Below the pieces are notes generated by a model. The model made no database searches and was not told the origin of the DNA. It saw nothing but the letters and a program-made list of their open reading frames with translations. The position numbers and the translations under genes were made by a program. A stretch of 64,000 nucleotides of DNA from Liopterus haemorrhoidalis (lineage: Eukaryota > Arthropoda > Insecta > Coleoptera > Dytiscidae): positions 246,102,654-246,166,653 of the forward strand of contig OZ020611.1 in NCBI GenBank assembly GCA_963971575.1, in the 5' to 3' direction. Below, piece after piece: positions 1-10,660 of the stretch; the first letter of the stretch is position 1; each line of letters begins with the position of its first letter.

Positions 1-197
1 CCCCCATTGTATGGATATGGACAGTCGTCACTCGCCACTCGCACAACCGCTCTATATTTGGTAAGTTGAAGAAGACGCTATGAAAAACCAGTGTTCTAGG
101 CCTTTGTTACGCCGGGAATGGCCTAAAGCCGGCTATAAACTCTACGCCAAATATGTAACCCACTGCTGCTGCCAGCGTTGACTGTGTGTTGTAGGGA

Positions 198-325
198 TGG
201 GTAAAAAACATCGATGTATCGAAAACATCGATGTTTGTTTTAAAAACATCGATGTTTTTACCATCGATGGTCAGCTGGCGATAGTATCCATAAAACATCG
301 ATGTCTACTGCCGATGTCGATGTTT
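198..325. repeat. Cluster of ATCGATG palindromes
   Basis: AACATCGATGT or a close variant occurs about five times between 206 and 320, behind an AGGGATGGGTAAAA lead-in at 195-209 that resembles a hAT terminal repeat. No matching right end or 8-bp target duplication was found, so this is probably a decayed hAT-type MITE. The rest of 1-640 shows nothing recognisable. Confidence 0.4.
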
Positions 326-642
326 AAACATTGAAATTCAGAAACTACCGCTAGAGGCGCTGGAATCTAAAAATTTAATTTTTATTAAAATTAGTACACA
401 AAATATAAGCGCCATCTATTGTGATATAACAATACTAATAGTGTTAGTTCTTATTCTTCTTAGCAGTTAGCAGAATACGAAAAAATAAGAAGAAACTTCT
501 AATTTTTGCAAACAATGCGAACGACCAACGACGCCAACACACTTTTTCTTTTTCAGTCTTGTTGACACTTTCCTAGTTGTTATTCCTCCAATCCCTGGAT
601 TTTTGTAAGTTATCATTAGCTATTTTTTTATATATTGAAGTT

Positions 643-735
643 GGCTTTTCCTGAACAAAATGATCAAAAGCTTCAATTAATCAACTAACTAGAATTGAAA
701 ATCTAGTTCCGCCTAAACCAAAGGAACAGACTTTA
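643..735 (-). repeat. Hairpin-bearing repeat arm, family D, first copy
   Basis: About 95 bp that reappear inverted at 1793-1895, at roughly 90% identity, and with more divergence at 26590-26655, 27350-27460, 29920-30005 and 61470-61560. The core is a hairpin in which AACTAG and CTAGTT-like arms surround an AATT/GAAAAT centre. It flanks the family A element at 750-1667. Confidence 0.6.
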
Positions 736-749
736 TTTCAACTTAAATA

Positions 750-1667
750 AAATTGATGTGAAGTGTGAATATTCACACATTTCAGGGTTTCGCAGGTATA
801 TAATAAGTGAAGGCGGTATGCTGAGTGTGTAGGACAAATTTTACTTTGTAGTAATCACGGCAAAATGAACGATATTTTTAAAATAATTTATCGTCTGTTA
901 ATCATATAATAAGACTGGTTATTAAATTTACGCTCTTAAAAATTAAATACAACATTTGTCAAAATATAACTAGAATTTTGACAAAATAATTTCAACATAA
1001 TAAAAATGCAAAAAAAAAAAAACCGAAAAAATAAAATTCACTCCGTACTCGAACTCGAAACCCTTCGTTTTCCAGCCAGTTTAAGAGCGCTCTAACGCAT
1101 ATAGCCATCGAACGCTATGCATGTAAGTGTCTTACATTGGTATAACTTTTGTACTTTGTGAACCAAAAACCACAAAAAATGCGTTATTTTCCAAAAACAT
1201 AATCTGATCAAAAATTCCTGTTGTACTATTTCGGTTCACACCAATATACATTACTTAGAATTTTTTTAGATTTTTAGTTTAAACCATCTGGGCTACAGGG
1301 TGTGGGACAAAATTTTTTTTGCACATTTTTGGTAAAAATCGCATAAAAATAATTTATTTTGCAAAAATAAAAATTTGATCGTTAATCCACGTACTAAGGG
1401 CTTTCATTTGATACCCTACTCAGAATTTAAAAAAAATATTTTTGTTTTCGATGAGCACATATTTATTTATATTTTTAGGGGGGTATGTTTTCTAGATGTT
1501 TTAGTATTTTTCCTATGTGCGGGTCAAAGAGTTGTATAAGCATGCCAAATTTCAACTCTCTAGGTTTAGCCGTTTGGCTACAATTTTTACCGAACAGACA
1601 GACAGACAGACAGATGACAAAATGACGGTATAAGGGTTTTTTGGTCATACCTACAAAACCCTAAAAA
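750..1667 (-). mobile_element. Helentron-like non-autonomous element, family A, copy 1
   Basis: Read on the minus strand, it starts with an AGGGTTTTGTAGGTAT-type subterminal repeat (1646-1662), continues with a short GTCT run (1592-1617), an AT-rich body, a tRNA-like cassette (1043-1120) and the complementary subterminal repeat near 793-808, and ends in a TGTGAATATTCACA hairpin (765-778). This layout (subterminal inverted repeats, 5' GTCY run, 3' hairpin) is that of DINE-1/mini-me Helentron derivatives. No coding capacity. It lies between inverted family D arms. Confidence 0.75.
1043..1120 (-). other. tRNA-like cassette, type 1, inside family A copy 1
   Basis: On the minus strand an A-box-like segment (TATATGCGTTAGAGCGC) is followed about 45 nt later by a B-box-like segment (GGTTTCGAGTTCGAG). 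The same cassette occurs at 48062-48142 in another copy. It is degenerate and is not called as a functional tRNA. Confidence 0.55.
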
Positions 1668-1792
1668 GTATAAAAATAATTGTGTATGACAGTGTTATTT
1701 TTATGTTAAATAATATAAAATTAACATTAAGATTACTATATTAGTAGTGTAATAAAATCCAATATTTCATTTTAGAAATGTAAAAATAGTAA

Positions 1793-1895
1793 GGTTTGTT
1801 CCTTTGGTTTAGGCGGAACTAGATTTTCAATTCTAGTTACTTTTACCGATTGAATGAAGCTTTTGATCAATTTGTTCAGGAAAAGTCAACTTCAA
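1793..1895 (+). repeat. Hairpin-bearing repeat arm, family D, inverted partner
   Basis: Near-complement of 643-735. The pair encloses the family A element, either as long terminal inverted repeats of one element or as two facing copies. Confidence 0.6.
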
Positions 1896-1899
1896 AACC

Positions 1900-1972
1900 C
1901 TGTTAGCTGCCTCCACATACTATTATATATAACTGCGTAACCCTGAAATGTGTGAAAATTCAGACTTCACTT
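1900..1972 (+). mobile_element. Family A 3' end fragment
   Basis: Carries the terminal AACCCTGAAATGTGTGAAA hairpin segment of family A without the body. 1973-2547 shows no recognisable feature apart from short open frames without domain signal. Confidence 0.5.
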
Positions 1973-2709
1973 CAGTGACTGAATGCGAACGAGCATATTT
2001 AGATGAATAAATAGGGTTCCGTCCTTTCAGAAACTACAAAAAATTAAACAATTTTCTTAAAACTACCCATCCTAATATTTGCAGAGAAGTGTCCATCGCA
2101 GTATGCGGTGTTAAAGCCTAAGATAATCCAGCTGTGAAGACGTGTCATTTTGAAGTGGTGTGTCTTTGTGTCAGTGAGTACATGGTCGGCCATAAAGACC
2201 TTATTAAGGGCCCACCCTCGCACTGTTCCCAGAAGCACAGGGCCAACCCGAGAGCTCGTAAAACCGCTCTCTTCCAAAGTTATGTTCGCTGCAACTCGGC
2301 GAAAACATAGACTCTGGGCCATTTCAATGCAGATTGTGAACCATTAGGGCTTGTTAACAAATGGTTATTTGATTCTCAAGGTTTTCGGGGTAGTTGAGAT
2401 GTTAAATAGCCTGATGGCTTAACAGCTTTAAGACTCTTTCTAAATATTTGGGTCATTTACTTTTATTAGTTGAAAACCATTTGTCGATAAACAGATTTTC
2501 AGTTAGGCGAAGCATTTTTTATGCCCCGGAACTTACATCGGAATCCATATTTTGTTTAGGCCCGGTATTTCCACCTTACTTTTATCTATAAGAATAACTA
2601 TCAATGGGATATTTTTTTATGTTGGTATTAGTAGCGTTATCTTAAACGAAGAGAGACATATACGCGACTCGCACGAATAAAAGAGAGATAGATACAACTG
2701 TGAAAATAT

Positions 2710-2943
2710 GTGACAACTGTCAAAGTTTTGTACAGAAAAATGTGCGATAAACGCCCAAGAAGCGCAAATTTCAATATTTCCGAAACAAGGCAACTTGTAA
2801 ATCTTGTGTTAAAATGTAAAAATTTTATAGAAAATAAAGCTACTGACGCTGTAAATCTAAAAGATAAACGAGGGGCCTCAGGAAAAAAAAAATGTATTAT
2901 GTTTAATGCATCCTGCAACAGAATAGGAATACAAAAACACTGA
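2710..2943 (+). pseudogene. MYB/SANT-like DNA-binding domain fragment (Harbinger accessory protein)
   Basis: A frame of 77 codons contains RPRSANFNISETRQLVNLV, KNFIENKATDAVNLKDKR and then a run into AAA codons. This is the pattern of zeste/MYB-SANT N-terminal domains (basic lead, helix, then KKTDAVSLKEK-like segment). The conserved Trp that normally follows the second segment is replaced and the frame ends soon after, so it is a truncated remnant. I infer it is the accessory DNA-binding gene of the surrounding element. Confidence 0.5.
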
Positions 2944-3082
2944 AAATTAAATACGACCGTTTATTTATTTTTATTTTCAATTGATATAGTATTTGGTGTA
3001 GCAGGATATTAAATGCATTTTTCGCTAAGCGAAATCGATTAATAAATTCTTTCTTATCCCAATGATTTGGTCTAACACGAAC

Positions 3083-3895
3083 TATGGTCTATTTCAAAGT
3101 AGAAAAAAGTAGATAGCGCTGCGAACCGAGTACGATTTACACTGATTAAATACAGTATAGCGGGAAATTTAAAATAAGTTACAACTAAGGCATGGGCGTA
3201 GCAAGTGATTTTTTCTTAATATAAAAAAGGTTAATAAGATATTGAAATAAACAAGGCAAATAATACACTTACGTTATTTATACGACATAAATTCAGATTA
3301 AATTTGAAAAAGTCAAAAATATATTAATTTTAAAAATTATGTACTATATGTAAAAAGAGAGATTTGGCTAAAAGAGTTTAAACAGAAATAAAACAAACAA
3401 TATATCTTCAGAGCTAAAGTTTCTTATTTAAATAATTATTGTAAATAAAAATTGAAAATATATGTATATATGAAGGTCTAAAAATTATATCAATAACTCC
3501 TTCTTTGGGCACAATCAGCTGGGCTGTCTCTTGGCCTCACATTAGTCCTCTATCTTGATCTGTTAATTGTCAAGTGTCAAAAAATATTTTTATGTCAGAT
3601 AACCTAAAAAATATATAACTGCGTAAAAACAAATTACATGGAGATTTTTCTCCATAAAATCTACGCCAAGAATATAAATAAAAGTCTAAATATGTAAATA
3701 ATAGCAAAATATATGAGAAAAATTAAATAATATAAATAATATATATTTCCAATGTACGACACTGAACATCTGTCAACTTGGACTAGAAACAATATTTTTA
3801 CAGTGTAATAGGGATGACGATCTAAACCAATCCGAAGCAAGGACAAACAGCTCCTATCTTCTTACACACATTTTTCTACTTTGAAATAGACCATA
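3083..3895. mobile_element. MITE with perfect 25-bp terminal inverted repeats
   Basis: 3083-3107 and 3871-3895 are perfect reverse complements (TATGGTCTATTTCAAAGTAG plus five A). The outer TA may be the target duplication, as in Tc1/mariner MITEs. The AT-rich interior has no coding sequence. It is nested in the Harbinger-like element. Confidence 0.75.
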
Positions 3896-4434
3896 TGTAT
3901 GGACGTTCTAAATCTTCTACAATTTCTTCATCATCGTCTGCTTGCAAATCTTCTAAATCAGCAGCCATGATTTCTTTCTTTAAAAATAAATGTAAATTAT
4001 TTAAAAATAATCGACAATATATTTATTTCAGCATAAATTTAAGTAGATTTCTAAATTATTTTGAATATATTTTTGATATAGGTAATTACACAATAAAATA
4101 ATACACATAATGTATGTAATATGTTAAAGTGTAGGTATGTCTAATATGTACATAATACCTCTTATGTTATACATTTTACGTATATATGCTTATATTATGT
4201 ACATATATTTGTCAATAAAATGTTCTTTGACACCTATCTGTCAAAATCTGTCATTTTTATCCAATAGATAATATTTATCACTACCTACACGTTGTGAATA
4301 ACTTATCCAATAGATAATTTAGTTACTCAATAGATAAATAATTGGAAATACGCAAAAAATCGTTTATTCCCTTGATAACAACTTATCCCATATATAGTCA
4401 ATTTTATCTATGGTTTGAAATACCGGGCCTAAGT

Positions 4435-4930
4435 GACTGTTATAAAATTTATGATAAAAATCTCGGACGCTATTTCGAAATTTTCACTGCGTTTATTTTA
4501 AACGAACATTATGGTACACAAGATGTGTGAAGAGAGTATAAGAGATGGTCGCGGAACTGAACGATATAGAGTGGAGTTTTTGCATGAGATTGCTGAAGGT
4601 ATCGATTTCTTGCATATAATGTTCTTGCAGATACTCGATAGCACTTTCTGCAGCTTATGTAAGATTGTAAGAAAAGATTGTGTTTCTCAAACGGTTTTAT
4701 TCGATATTCATTTATAGATAACAGTTTTAAATGTCTTTACATTATAAAGATTTTTGACAAATGATGGTAATATTCTTCGGTGAGATCATCATTCAGCCAG
4801 GATTAAATATTCAAACAAAATTATTTGTATAATGTGGATTTTGCTTTACTTCTTTTGAAATTAAAATATCTCCCTTATACGAGAGAGTTATGTGCTATAT
4901 ACTCGTGAATAGAAGTGTGCATCTATTGGA
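4435..4930. other. No recognisable feature
   Basis: AT-rich sequence with short open frames only; nothing supportable. Confidence 0.5.
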
Positions 4931-4939
4931 TACAACAAT

Positions 4940-6140
4940 GTCCGATGGCGGCGCTACGAGCGCTGTGAACAGCTGATTGAAACGAGTAATGTGAAAGTTG
5001 TCCATATTTGTTTACATGTTAAATCATCGATTTGCAATGGATAATAAACAGCTATCCTTATTAAATTATTTAATTTTTTTAAGTGCAACACCTTCTTCTA
5101 GGTGTGTAGTTGAAGGAGAAGAGTTGTTAAACGCCGGAAATCTTATGTTGTGCGGAATTTTGGACAAAAATGATGAGCATGTCGACATATGTGGGTTATG
5201 TTTACAAACAAGCAGTTTGAGAACACCACCTCACGAAGTCACTGGGAAATTAAAATTTAGTAATGTTGTTGAAGTTTTAAATATGTCCTGCACATGTAAA
5301 GCAGGAACTACATGCAAACACATTTCAGCTATCCTATTATTTTGTGCCAGGTGGTTAACAAACCAAAATGAAAGAAGCGAAGATCAGGGCATTGATTGAT
5401 TGTGAAATATTTGATTTATCTTTTTTTTGTGTGGTTTCTGTTGGTTTTACTTTTTGTTCCAGAAACCAATATATTGAGTATGGAAATATTAACCAGCACA
5501 GATTTAAAATGCCTGTGGTCTAGTTTTAAGAAACCTGTCTTACAACAGTATGAACCGAAACCTCTGTTAGAAACTCCTTGCCTAAATAAATTGATTAAAA
5601 ACAAAAGCAGGCACTGAAAGTTTAGTGAAAATGTATTAGAAAAGCTGCGTACAGAATTTGAGACCGCTTGCCCTAATTCTGCATTAAAATTACCCGGGTA
5701 GATATTTAATTATGTTCGAGAAGGATTTTTATAATTTAGTGTTTGTTTTTTATTTAATTTGTTTAATAAATACTAGTTTGTTATTATCACTTCCACAGCA
5801 CCAAATTTATTAACAGTTCACAAATTGTTTCTCATTTGGAAAATAGTGGAAGTAAATATTTTTGTTACTTCCTTTTCTAGAGTGACAGCCAAACACACAG
5901 CAATTTGTGTTATAATAACTCATTATAACATAAAGTAATATAAAAAAGAATAATAATTGCTATCAAAAGTTAATATAACAAACAAACTGCAACACTAACT
6001 TTTAAAAGCAATACAAACTACACAAGAAAACACATGTAAACCAGATGTAAACAATAAACTATTACTCGTTTCGCTTAGTTCAGTTATAGTCCGCTTGGCG
6101 TCACTTCATAGCGCTGTTGAGCCCAATATGATTCGGTCGA
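4940..6140 (+). mobile_element. Element carrying a SWIM-type zinc-finger gene remnant
   Basis: GAAACGAGTAAT at 4978-4989 is repeated in inverse at 6060-6071, each followed on the inside by TTGTTTACAT. The interior holds the SWIM-finger pseudogene. Boundaries are approximate because the repeats diverge outside this core. Confidence 0.45.
5087..5617 (+). pseudogene. SWIM zinc-finger protein remnant (multicopy, transposon-associated)
   Basis: The frame ending at 5399 contains VVEGEELLNAGNLMLCGILD, DICGLCLQTSSLRTPP and then CTCKAGTTCKHISAILLFC, which fits the SWIM finger C-x-C-x(n)-C-x-H. A stop follows at 5397. The next segment (5463-5617) reads STDLKCLWSSFKKP, the sort of Ser-Cys/Thr-Asp-Leu-Trp segment found after SWIM fingers in multicopy arthropod SWIM/YqaJ-type proteins (from memory of that family, not searched). 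A pyrimidine tract with AG at 5461-5462 could be an old splice acceptor. A related fragment lies at 23179-23385. Frame breaks show this copy is dead. Confidence 0.6.
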
Positions 6141-6375
6141 AATATTTCCCGGACCGGCAGCGGTCCGCGGTCCACGGGTTGAAGAACAACTGGTCTAGAG
6201 TTTATTAATTTAAAGAGCTTTGAATGCAGCTTAAATTTTGCTATAGTTCGCCGGTTAAAATCAATGGTGTTATTTATCGTAGCTTGTTCAATATGCGTCC
6301 TGATTCAATATTGTAGCTGTATAGGTTGGTTAATGAGTGTGAGACTCTGATATGAGTCACGCAGTGATTTTCCTT

Positions 6376-6630
6376 TTGATGAATTGGTTTCCGGCCGAGC
6401 TGCACCGGGCTCGCACTCAGTTCCTCCACACTCCCACTCCCGCTGCCCGCTGCCCGCTGCATTCATACACAAGTAACGGACAAATCATTACCAAGTGATT
6501 ATTGTTGTACGTGACATTTCCCCGGGCGGTGGCGGCGGCGGTGGCGGTGGTTGGACTGGAGCGGAGACCGGAGGCGAGAGGCGAGAGGCGAGAGGCCGGA
6601 CAACTCACTGCATCACGGCCCAAGGTTCTT
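6376..6630. other. GC-rich low-repeat island
   Basis: Marked GC enrichment against AT-rich surroundings, with a GGCGGTGGCGGC run and three GGCGAGA-type repeats near 6570-6595. A CAG|GTATGA donor-like site follows at 6726-6735. Could be a promoter, a 5' exon or an intronic regulatory block; no protein homology seen. Confidence 0.35.
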
Positions 6631-6798
6631 TAACCGACAGTCGCCACTGACGTATCCATGTTTACTGATTTACAATCACATTTCAAAATGTTATCGGAGA
6701 ATATTGGTTCATGAAATACACTTTCAGGTATGATTCACGAATTTAAAGGTAATATTTATGGGTAGCAGAGTGTGGCGTGGCGGAAAGCACATTTACGG

Positions 6799-7911
6799 GT
6801 GTATTCTGTAAGAAATGCGTTAAAATTAGCGTCAGGTTAATATCTTTAGTTTAACTCCATGTCTAACGTCATTATCCAAAAATGCTATTCTGTAAGAGCA
6901 TTTGTTAAGGTAAGCGTTAATACAATATTTATTAACGCGAGGCGCTAACTCATCCTGCAGAGAGGCTAATATTAACTGCACGCGCATGCGCTGTTACGTT
7001 GAATTTTAACAAGAGTATTTACTTAGTTAAATGCCAAGAGAATCTTAACCTAATATTTCGGTGTTGAATTAAATATTCAGTGGCGAATTTTATTTTAAAA
7101 ATGGAACACAAATGTTTGGTCCGGTGATACTCATTATAACTGGTTTCCAGTGTATTAAATAAAAATATAACTTTATTCAAATTTGTTTAGTCAATTTATA
7201 TACTACATTGTATTATAACAGTTTATCTAATTTTTGTGAATTATATGTTCATTCTATTTTTAAAAAGGTGTTCGGTGATATTAATTATTAAATTTGATTT
7301 ATTACGCTATTTCTACCCTGGAATAACACTATTGTGATCGTCATTATCAATCTCATCAATTGTTTCTTCAAATAATACACCATTAAAATGTACTGCGATA
7401 TTTTGAAACACGGCGGAGGCATAAGTGAAGTTTTGTAGCTATCAGAGGATTATAATTTTAAGTTCTGTGTCTCAACAAAAATCAAAACTGTTCTCCAATA
7501 CTCCATTTACTTCCTTTCTATACAATTACTTGAACTTGCGTCTGGGTTACTTGTATAACAAAAATTATGAAGGGTCATTCTTATCTCTACTGTAAAGAAT
7601 TCACTTTAAAAAGTAATAGAAAGTTGATTAATATTCCTACCGTCTTGTGTTTTATTCTTTTTTTTTAAATAACATGATATTTACTTAAATAGGATCAGCC
7701 ATTTTTGCAAACCAAACACCAGCGTTAACTTTTAAAGCCACCGTTTCGGTAGGCGCTTATTGTAGAACGTTAACTGGCTATTTTAACGCCGCCGCGCTGT
7801 AATTTTAACACATATATGTTTAGCGAATAGCATTTAGGTTAAAAATGGTGTTAAAAAAATTAACGTCAGTTTCTGACGCTAAGATTTTAACATCATGCTT
7901 AGAGAATAGAC
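6799..7911. mobile_element. Harbinger-like element with long, internally repetitive inverted ends
   Basis: TATTCTGTAAG near 6801, followed by GTTAAAATTAGCGTCAG, is matched in inverse at 7877-7911. The similarity extends about 100 bp in, including a second TATTC block in each arm. The interior minus strand (about 7440-7320) encodes FTYASAVFQNIAVHFNG followed by an acidic tail, resembling the C-terminal end of Harbinger nucleases (…LHNIAV…). The rest of the nuclease is gone. Confidence 0.45.
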
Positions 7912-7937
7912 CCGATAAGAGATAGAGAAAAGATAAT

Positions 7938-8014
7938 TGAACCGGGATTCGAATTCGGACAATTTGAGGTGCAACAATAGTAGACTACCCTCCACCCCAC
8001 TACGGTCGGCAATC
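7938..8014 (-). other. tRNA-like segment (SINE or cassette remnant)
   Basis: On the minus strand CGTAGTGGGGTGGAGG (A-box-like) is followed by GAATTCGAATCCCGG (B-box). It stands outside the Helentron-like copies. Spacing fits a tRNA-derived SINE head; cloverleaf integrity was not verified. Confidence 0.45.
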
Positions 8015-8149
8015 AAGTTATAAAACCTACCTGGCACACCTGTATTTTATTAATTACCTAGTAATTAAAAATATAAAAAGTGTTTAGCAAATGGTTACGT
8101 AAGAGTAGATATTAGTTGCGAACAGGTAGTTTTACATGTCATGACATTG

Positions 8150-8330
8150 ACAGTCGCCCGTCTATATACAGATACATTTCACCGCGATCACCGGCGGGGC
8201 GGTACGGGCTGCGGGGGAGGAATCCACCCTCCGGACCTATGAGTCATGTGCCCGGAGCCAGACAGTGCACTCCTCTGACATGCCCGGAACTACCAACTGT
8301 CTGCACACAACAATCTATAGATTGACGGCA
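8150..8330. other. GC-rich low-repeat island
   Basis: Short GC-rich block (GGCGGGGCGGTACGGG near 8193) in AT-rich DNA; no coding signal recognised. Confidence 0.3.
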
Positions 8331-8550
8331 AACTAGGGTCTCAATACATCAGTCAATAACAGAACATTTAGACAATGGACAGACGACGTTCATTAATACG
8401 GATTAGAGAGGAGATTATCCGGATTTCCTACAACATTTGTTGTTTATAATTAGAGTTCGGATACATTTATTTTTTGAACTTGTTTTAATACTAATATAAA
8501 TGGAAGTTTCATATTACTGTATGCATACAGAATTATAGTTACAAGTAATA

Positions 8551-9205
8551 TCAGAATTGATACATAAGAAATTCCTCTGTGGAGTAAAATGCATTGTCAG
8601 CAAAGAATTTTTTTATTGTAGATTTAAAATTGTTGTAATCTAAATTCTTTATGTTGCTTGGAAATTTATTCATGAATTTAATTCCGATATAGTTCTCACA
8701 ATTTCTTGATTTACTCAGTCTTAAAAAATTTGGATATATGTTGGAATTATTTCTTGTTTGATAGTTATAAACACTACTGTAAGTGGGAAGATTGCTTATT
8801 TGTTTTATGTGCATGTGTAGCAGAGAGTTATAAATATATAATGAGGGGTAGCGTCATAATATTAAGTATTTTAAATTTTACGTGGTTCTGGTTAGCGAAA
8901 TCATTTCTGCGTAGTGTTATTAATATTTGTTGGGTCTTATCTAGGTTTAGCGATAGTTTATTGGTATCAAACCAGTATTTAGCTTTATCTAACGTTGGGT
9001 CGTCAGCATAGAGTATACCGGTTTGATCTGTATAAGTCAGGAAGTCGTTAATATATATGAGGAACAGTAAGGGACCAAGAATGGAACCCTGTGGGACCTC
9101 TATATTAACGGTCAGGAGATCAGATTTATGGTCTTTAGCTAACACTTGCTGTTTCCTTTCCTATAGGTAGGATTCTACTAGTTTGCCACTGCAAAATCCA
9201 CAGTT
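8551..9205 (-). pseudogene. Non-LTR retrotransposon reverse transcriptase remnant
   Basis: The minus strand encodes VPQGSILGPLLFLIYINDF and, downstream, LYADDPTLDKA (the YADD catalytic box; canonical elements have ADD-T-L). A frameshift near 8820 separates this from a C-terminal segment with RLSKSRNCENYIGIKFMNKF, typical of the tail after the RT domain in Jockey/CR1-like LINEs. Only the RT C-terminal half and tail remain, consistent with 5' truncation. Sequence upstream of 9145 (about 9150-9205) also reads as RT in another frame. Confidence 0.75.
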
Positions 9206-9209
9206 TTTT

Positions 9210-9780
9210 TTATGATTATTTTTATTCGTTTGAGTGCTAAGAGTTTCTATTTAATTGTTCTAAACTAAATATAATTAATTTTAGAAATTTCGTCCAATAA
9301 AATTTAAATTATAAAATCCCAACATATTTTCTGCTTTTGTTTCGTATCTATGTCTTCATAAAATTAATAAGAAATATATTGATAAATAGCTTCATATTTT
9401 ATCTTCAGAAACGTATTTCTCAGTATTAACAATGTGTTATTTGATTTATAAGTATTTCATTACCTTAAATGATTTATTACTCTTTGATACAGTAAAAATA
9501 ATGAACTAAAGTAATTCAAACAATAGGCCGAATCATGCCGTATACTAGTAGGCGGAACCTAATAAATACTACACACTAAACTGCACAAAAAAATCAGCTA
9601 TTAAAAAATATTATATTTTTAATTTCAAAAAGAGACATACACTACCTTAGCCAGAAAGACCAAAAATTCATGACATTATTAGCCATTTATTAAAAAAAGA
9701 ATTAATTTTGTCTGCCGTACGTTTTCGGTTTACATTCGGTGTTACTCAATGTTTTTTCATATTTTGAGTTTAAGCCCTTT
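9210..9780. other. No recognisable feature
   Basis: AT-rich DNA without inverted ends, domains or tandem repeats that I can support. Confidence 0.5.
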
Positions 9781-9784
9781 GAAT

Positions 9785-10660
9785 TCATAGTGTGGGACAG
9801 TTATTTTATTGGTAAATTTTTGGAAAAAATCTTATTTAAATAAAAAAAAAAAAAAATCTAAAAAACTACTTTCCGTTCCTTAATCTACGTTTAAGAGCTT
9901 TTGATAGCTCTCAATAAAATTTAAAAAAATAATTTTACAACAGAAAAAATTTCTACCTTTTTCGAAAAATTAATCTAATAAAAAATTCCTCTTGAACTAT
10001 TTCATTTCCCACCATTGTACATTATTCAGATTTTTTTCACACTTTTAGATCAGCCCCTCTGGGAAATAGTGTGGGGGACAAAAGTTTTATTTCCATAATT
10101 TTCGCGAAAAACTCATTAAAAAATTCATTTTTCAAAAATAAAAATTTGCTTGTTTATCCACGCAAGAGGTTTCAATTGACGCCCCACTTAAAATTAATTT
10201 AAATTTTTTTTCCTACATGTGGGTCAAAGAGTTGTACAAGCATGCCAAATTTCAACACTCTATATTCAAATGTTTGGCTACAATTTCTACTTCTTGGATT
10301 ATAATGACAGCAGGTTTTTATATGAAGAATGTCATTGTTAGAGTTTTTAAATGATTTGTATTTCACGAAATATGAGATGTGAACAGCTTGAAGAGATAAC
10401 TGACTAATATTTTAGGTCATCACTTGTATTTTAGAAGTGAGGACCTTTTTTTTTTAGGTCATCACTTTGTATTTCCTAAGCGAGAACCTTTTTTTTTTTA
10501 GATCATCACTTGAAATTTAGAAGTGTGAACCTTATTCATAATTTAAATAGTTTTGTTTCCTTCCTCCCAACAAAAATTCCTGGGTGCGCCACTGGTCCAG
10601 ACCGACACATGAGTGACGTTATAAGGATTTTTTTTTTGTGGTCATATCTACAAACCCTTT
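9785..10660 (-). mobile_element. Decayed family A Helentron-like copy with later insertion
   Basis: Segments at 10000-10290 match the family A body (TGTGGGACAAAA-like; GTTGTACAAGCATGCCAAAT) and 10620-10660 matches its 5' end (GTGGTCATATCTACAAACCC). Between them (10400-10545) lies an unrelated tandem repeat. The 3' hairpin end is missing. Confidence 0.5.
10405..10545. repeat. Three tandem units of about 43-45 bp
   Basis: Each unit is a T-run, then TAGGTCATCACTT, then about 12 bp, then AGTGAGGACC or a variant. The same unit occurs in the other orientation inside the hAT element at 26096-26355, so this is likely a remnant of that family. Confidence 0.55.

Larger units (their letters stand above)
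2548..4434 (+). mobile_element. Harbinger-like element with TAGGCCCGGTATTTC ends
   Basis: TAGGCCCGGTATTTC at about 2552-2566 is matched by its complement at about 4417-4431, and the similarity continues weakly for about 50 bp inwards. It encloses a MYB/SANT-like fragment at 2710-2940. PIF/Harbinger elements typically carry a MYB-like gene, which supports the class. A diverged relative of the left end starts at about 59890. The nuclease gene is missing and a 0.8 kb MITE sits inside. Confidence 0.5.

Noticed and set aside
2044..2347. Overlapping 92- and 65-codon frames
   Set aside because: No recognisable domain, and the two frames are antisense to each other; may be a pseudogene fragment but cannot be supported.
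6551..6733. Frame ending at a CAG|GTATGA site as a pico 5' exon
   Set aside because: Composition and donor are suggestive, but the residues match nothing known in the MRL N-terminus and no join can be tested.
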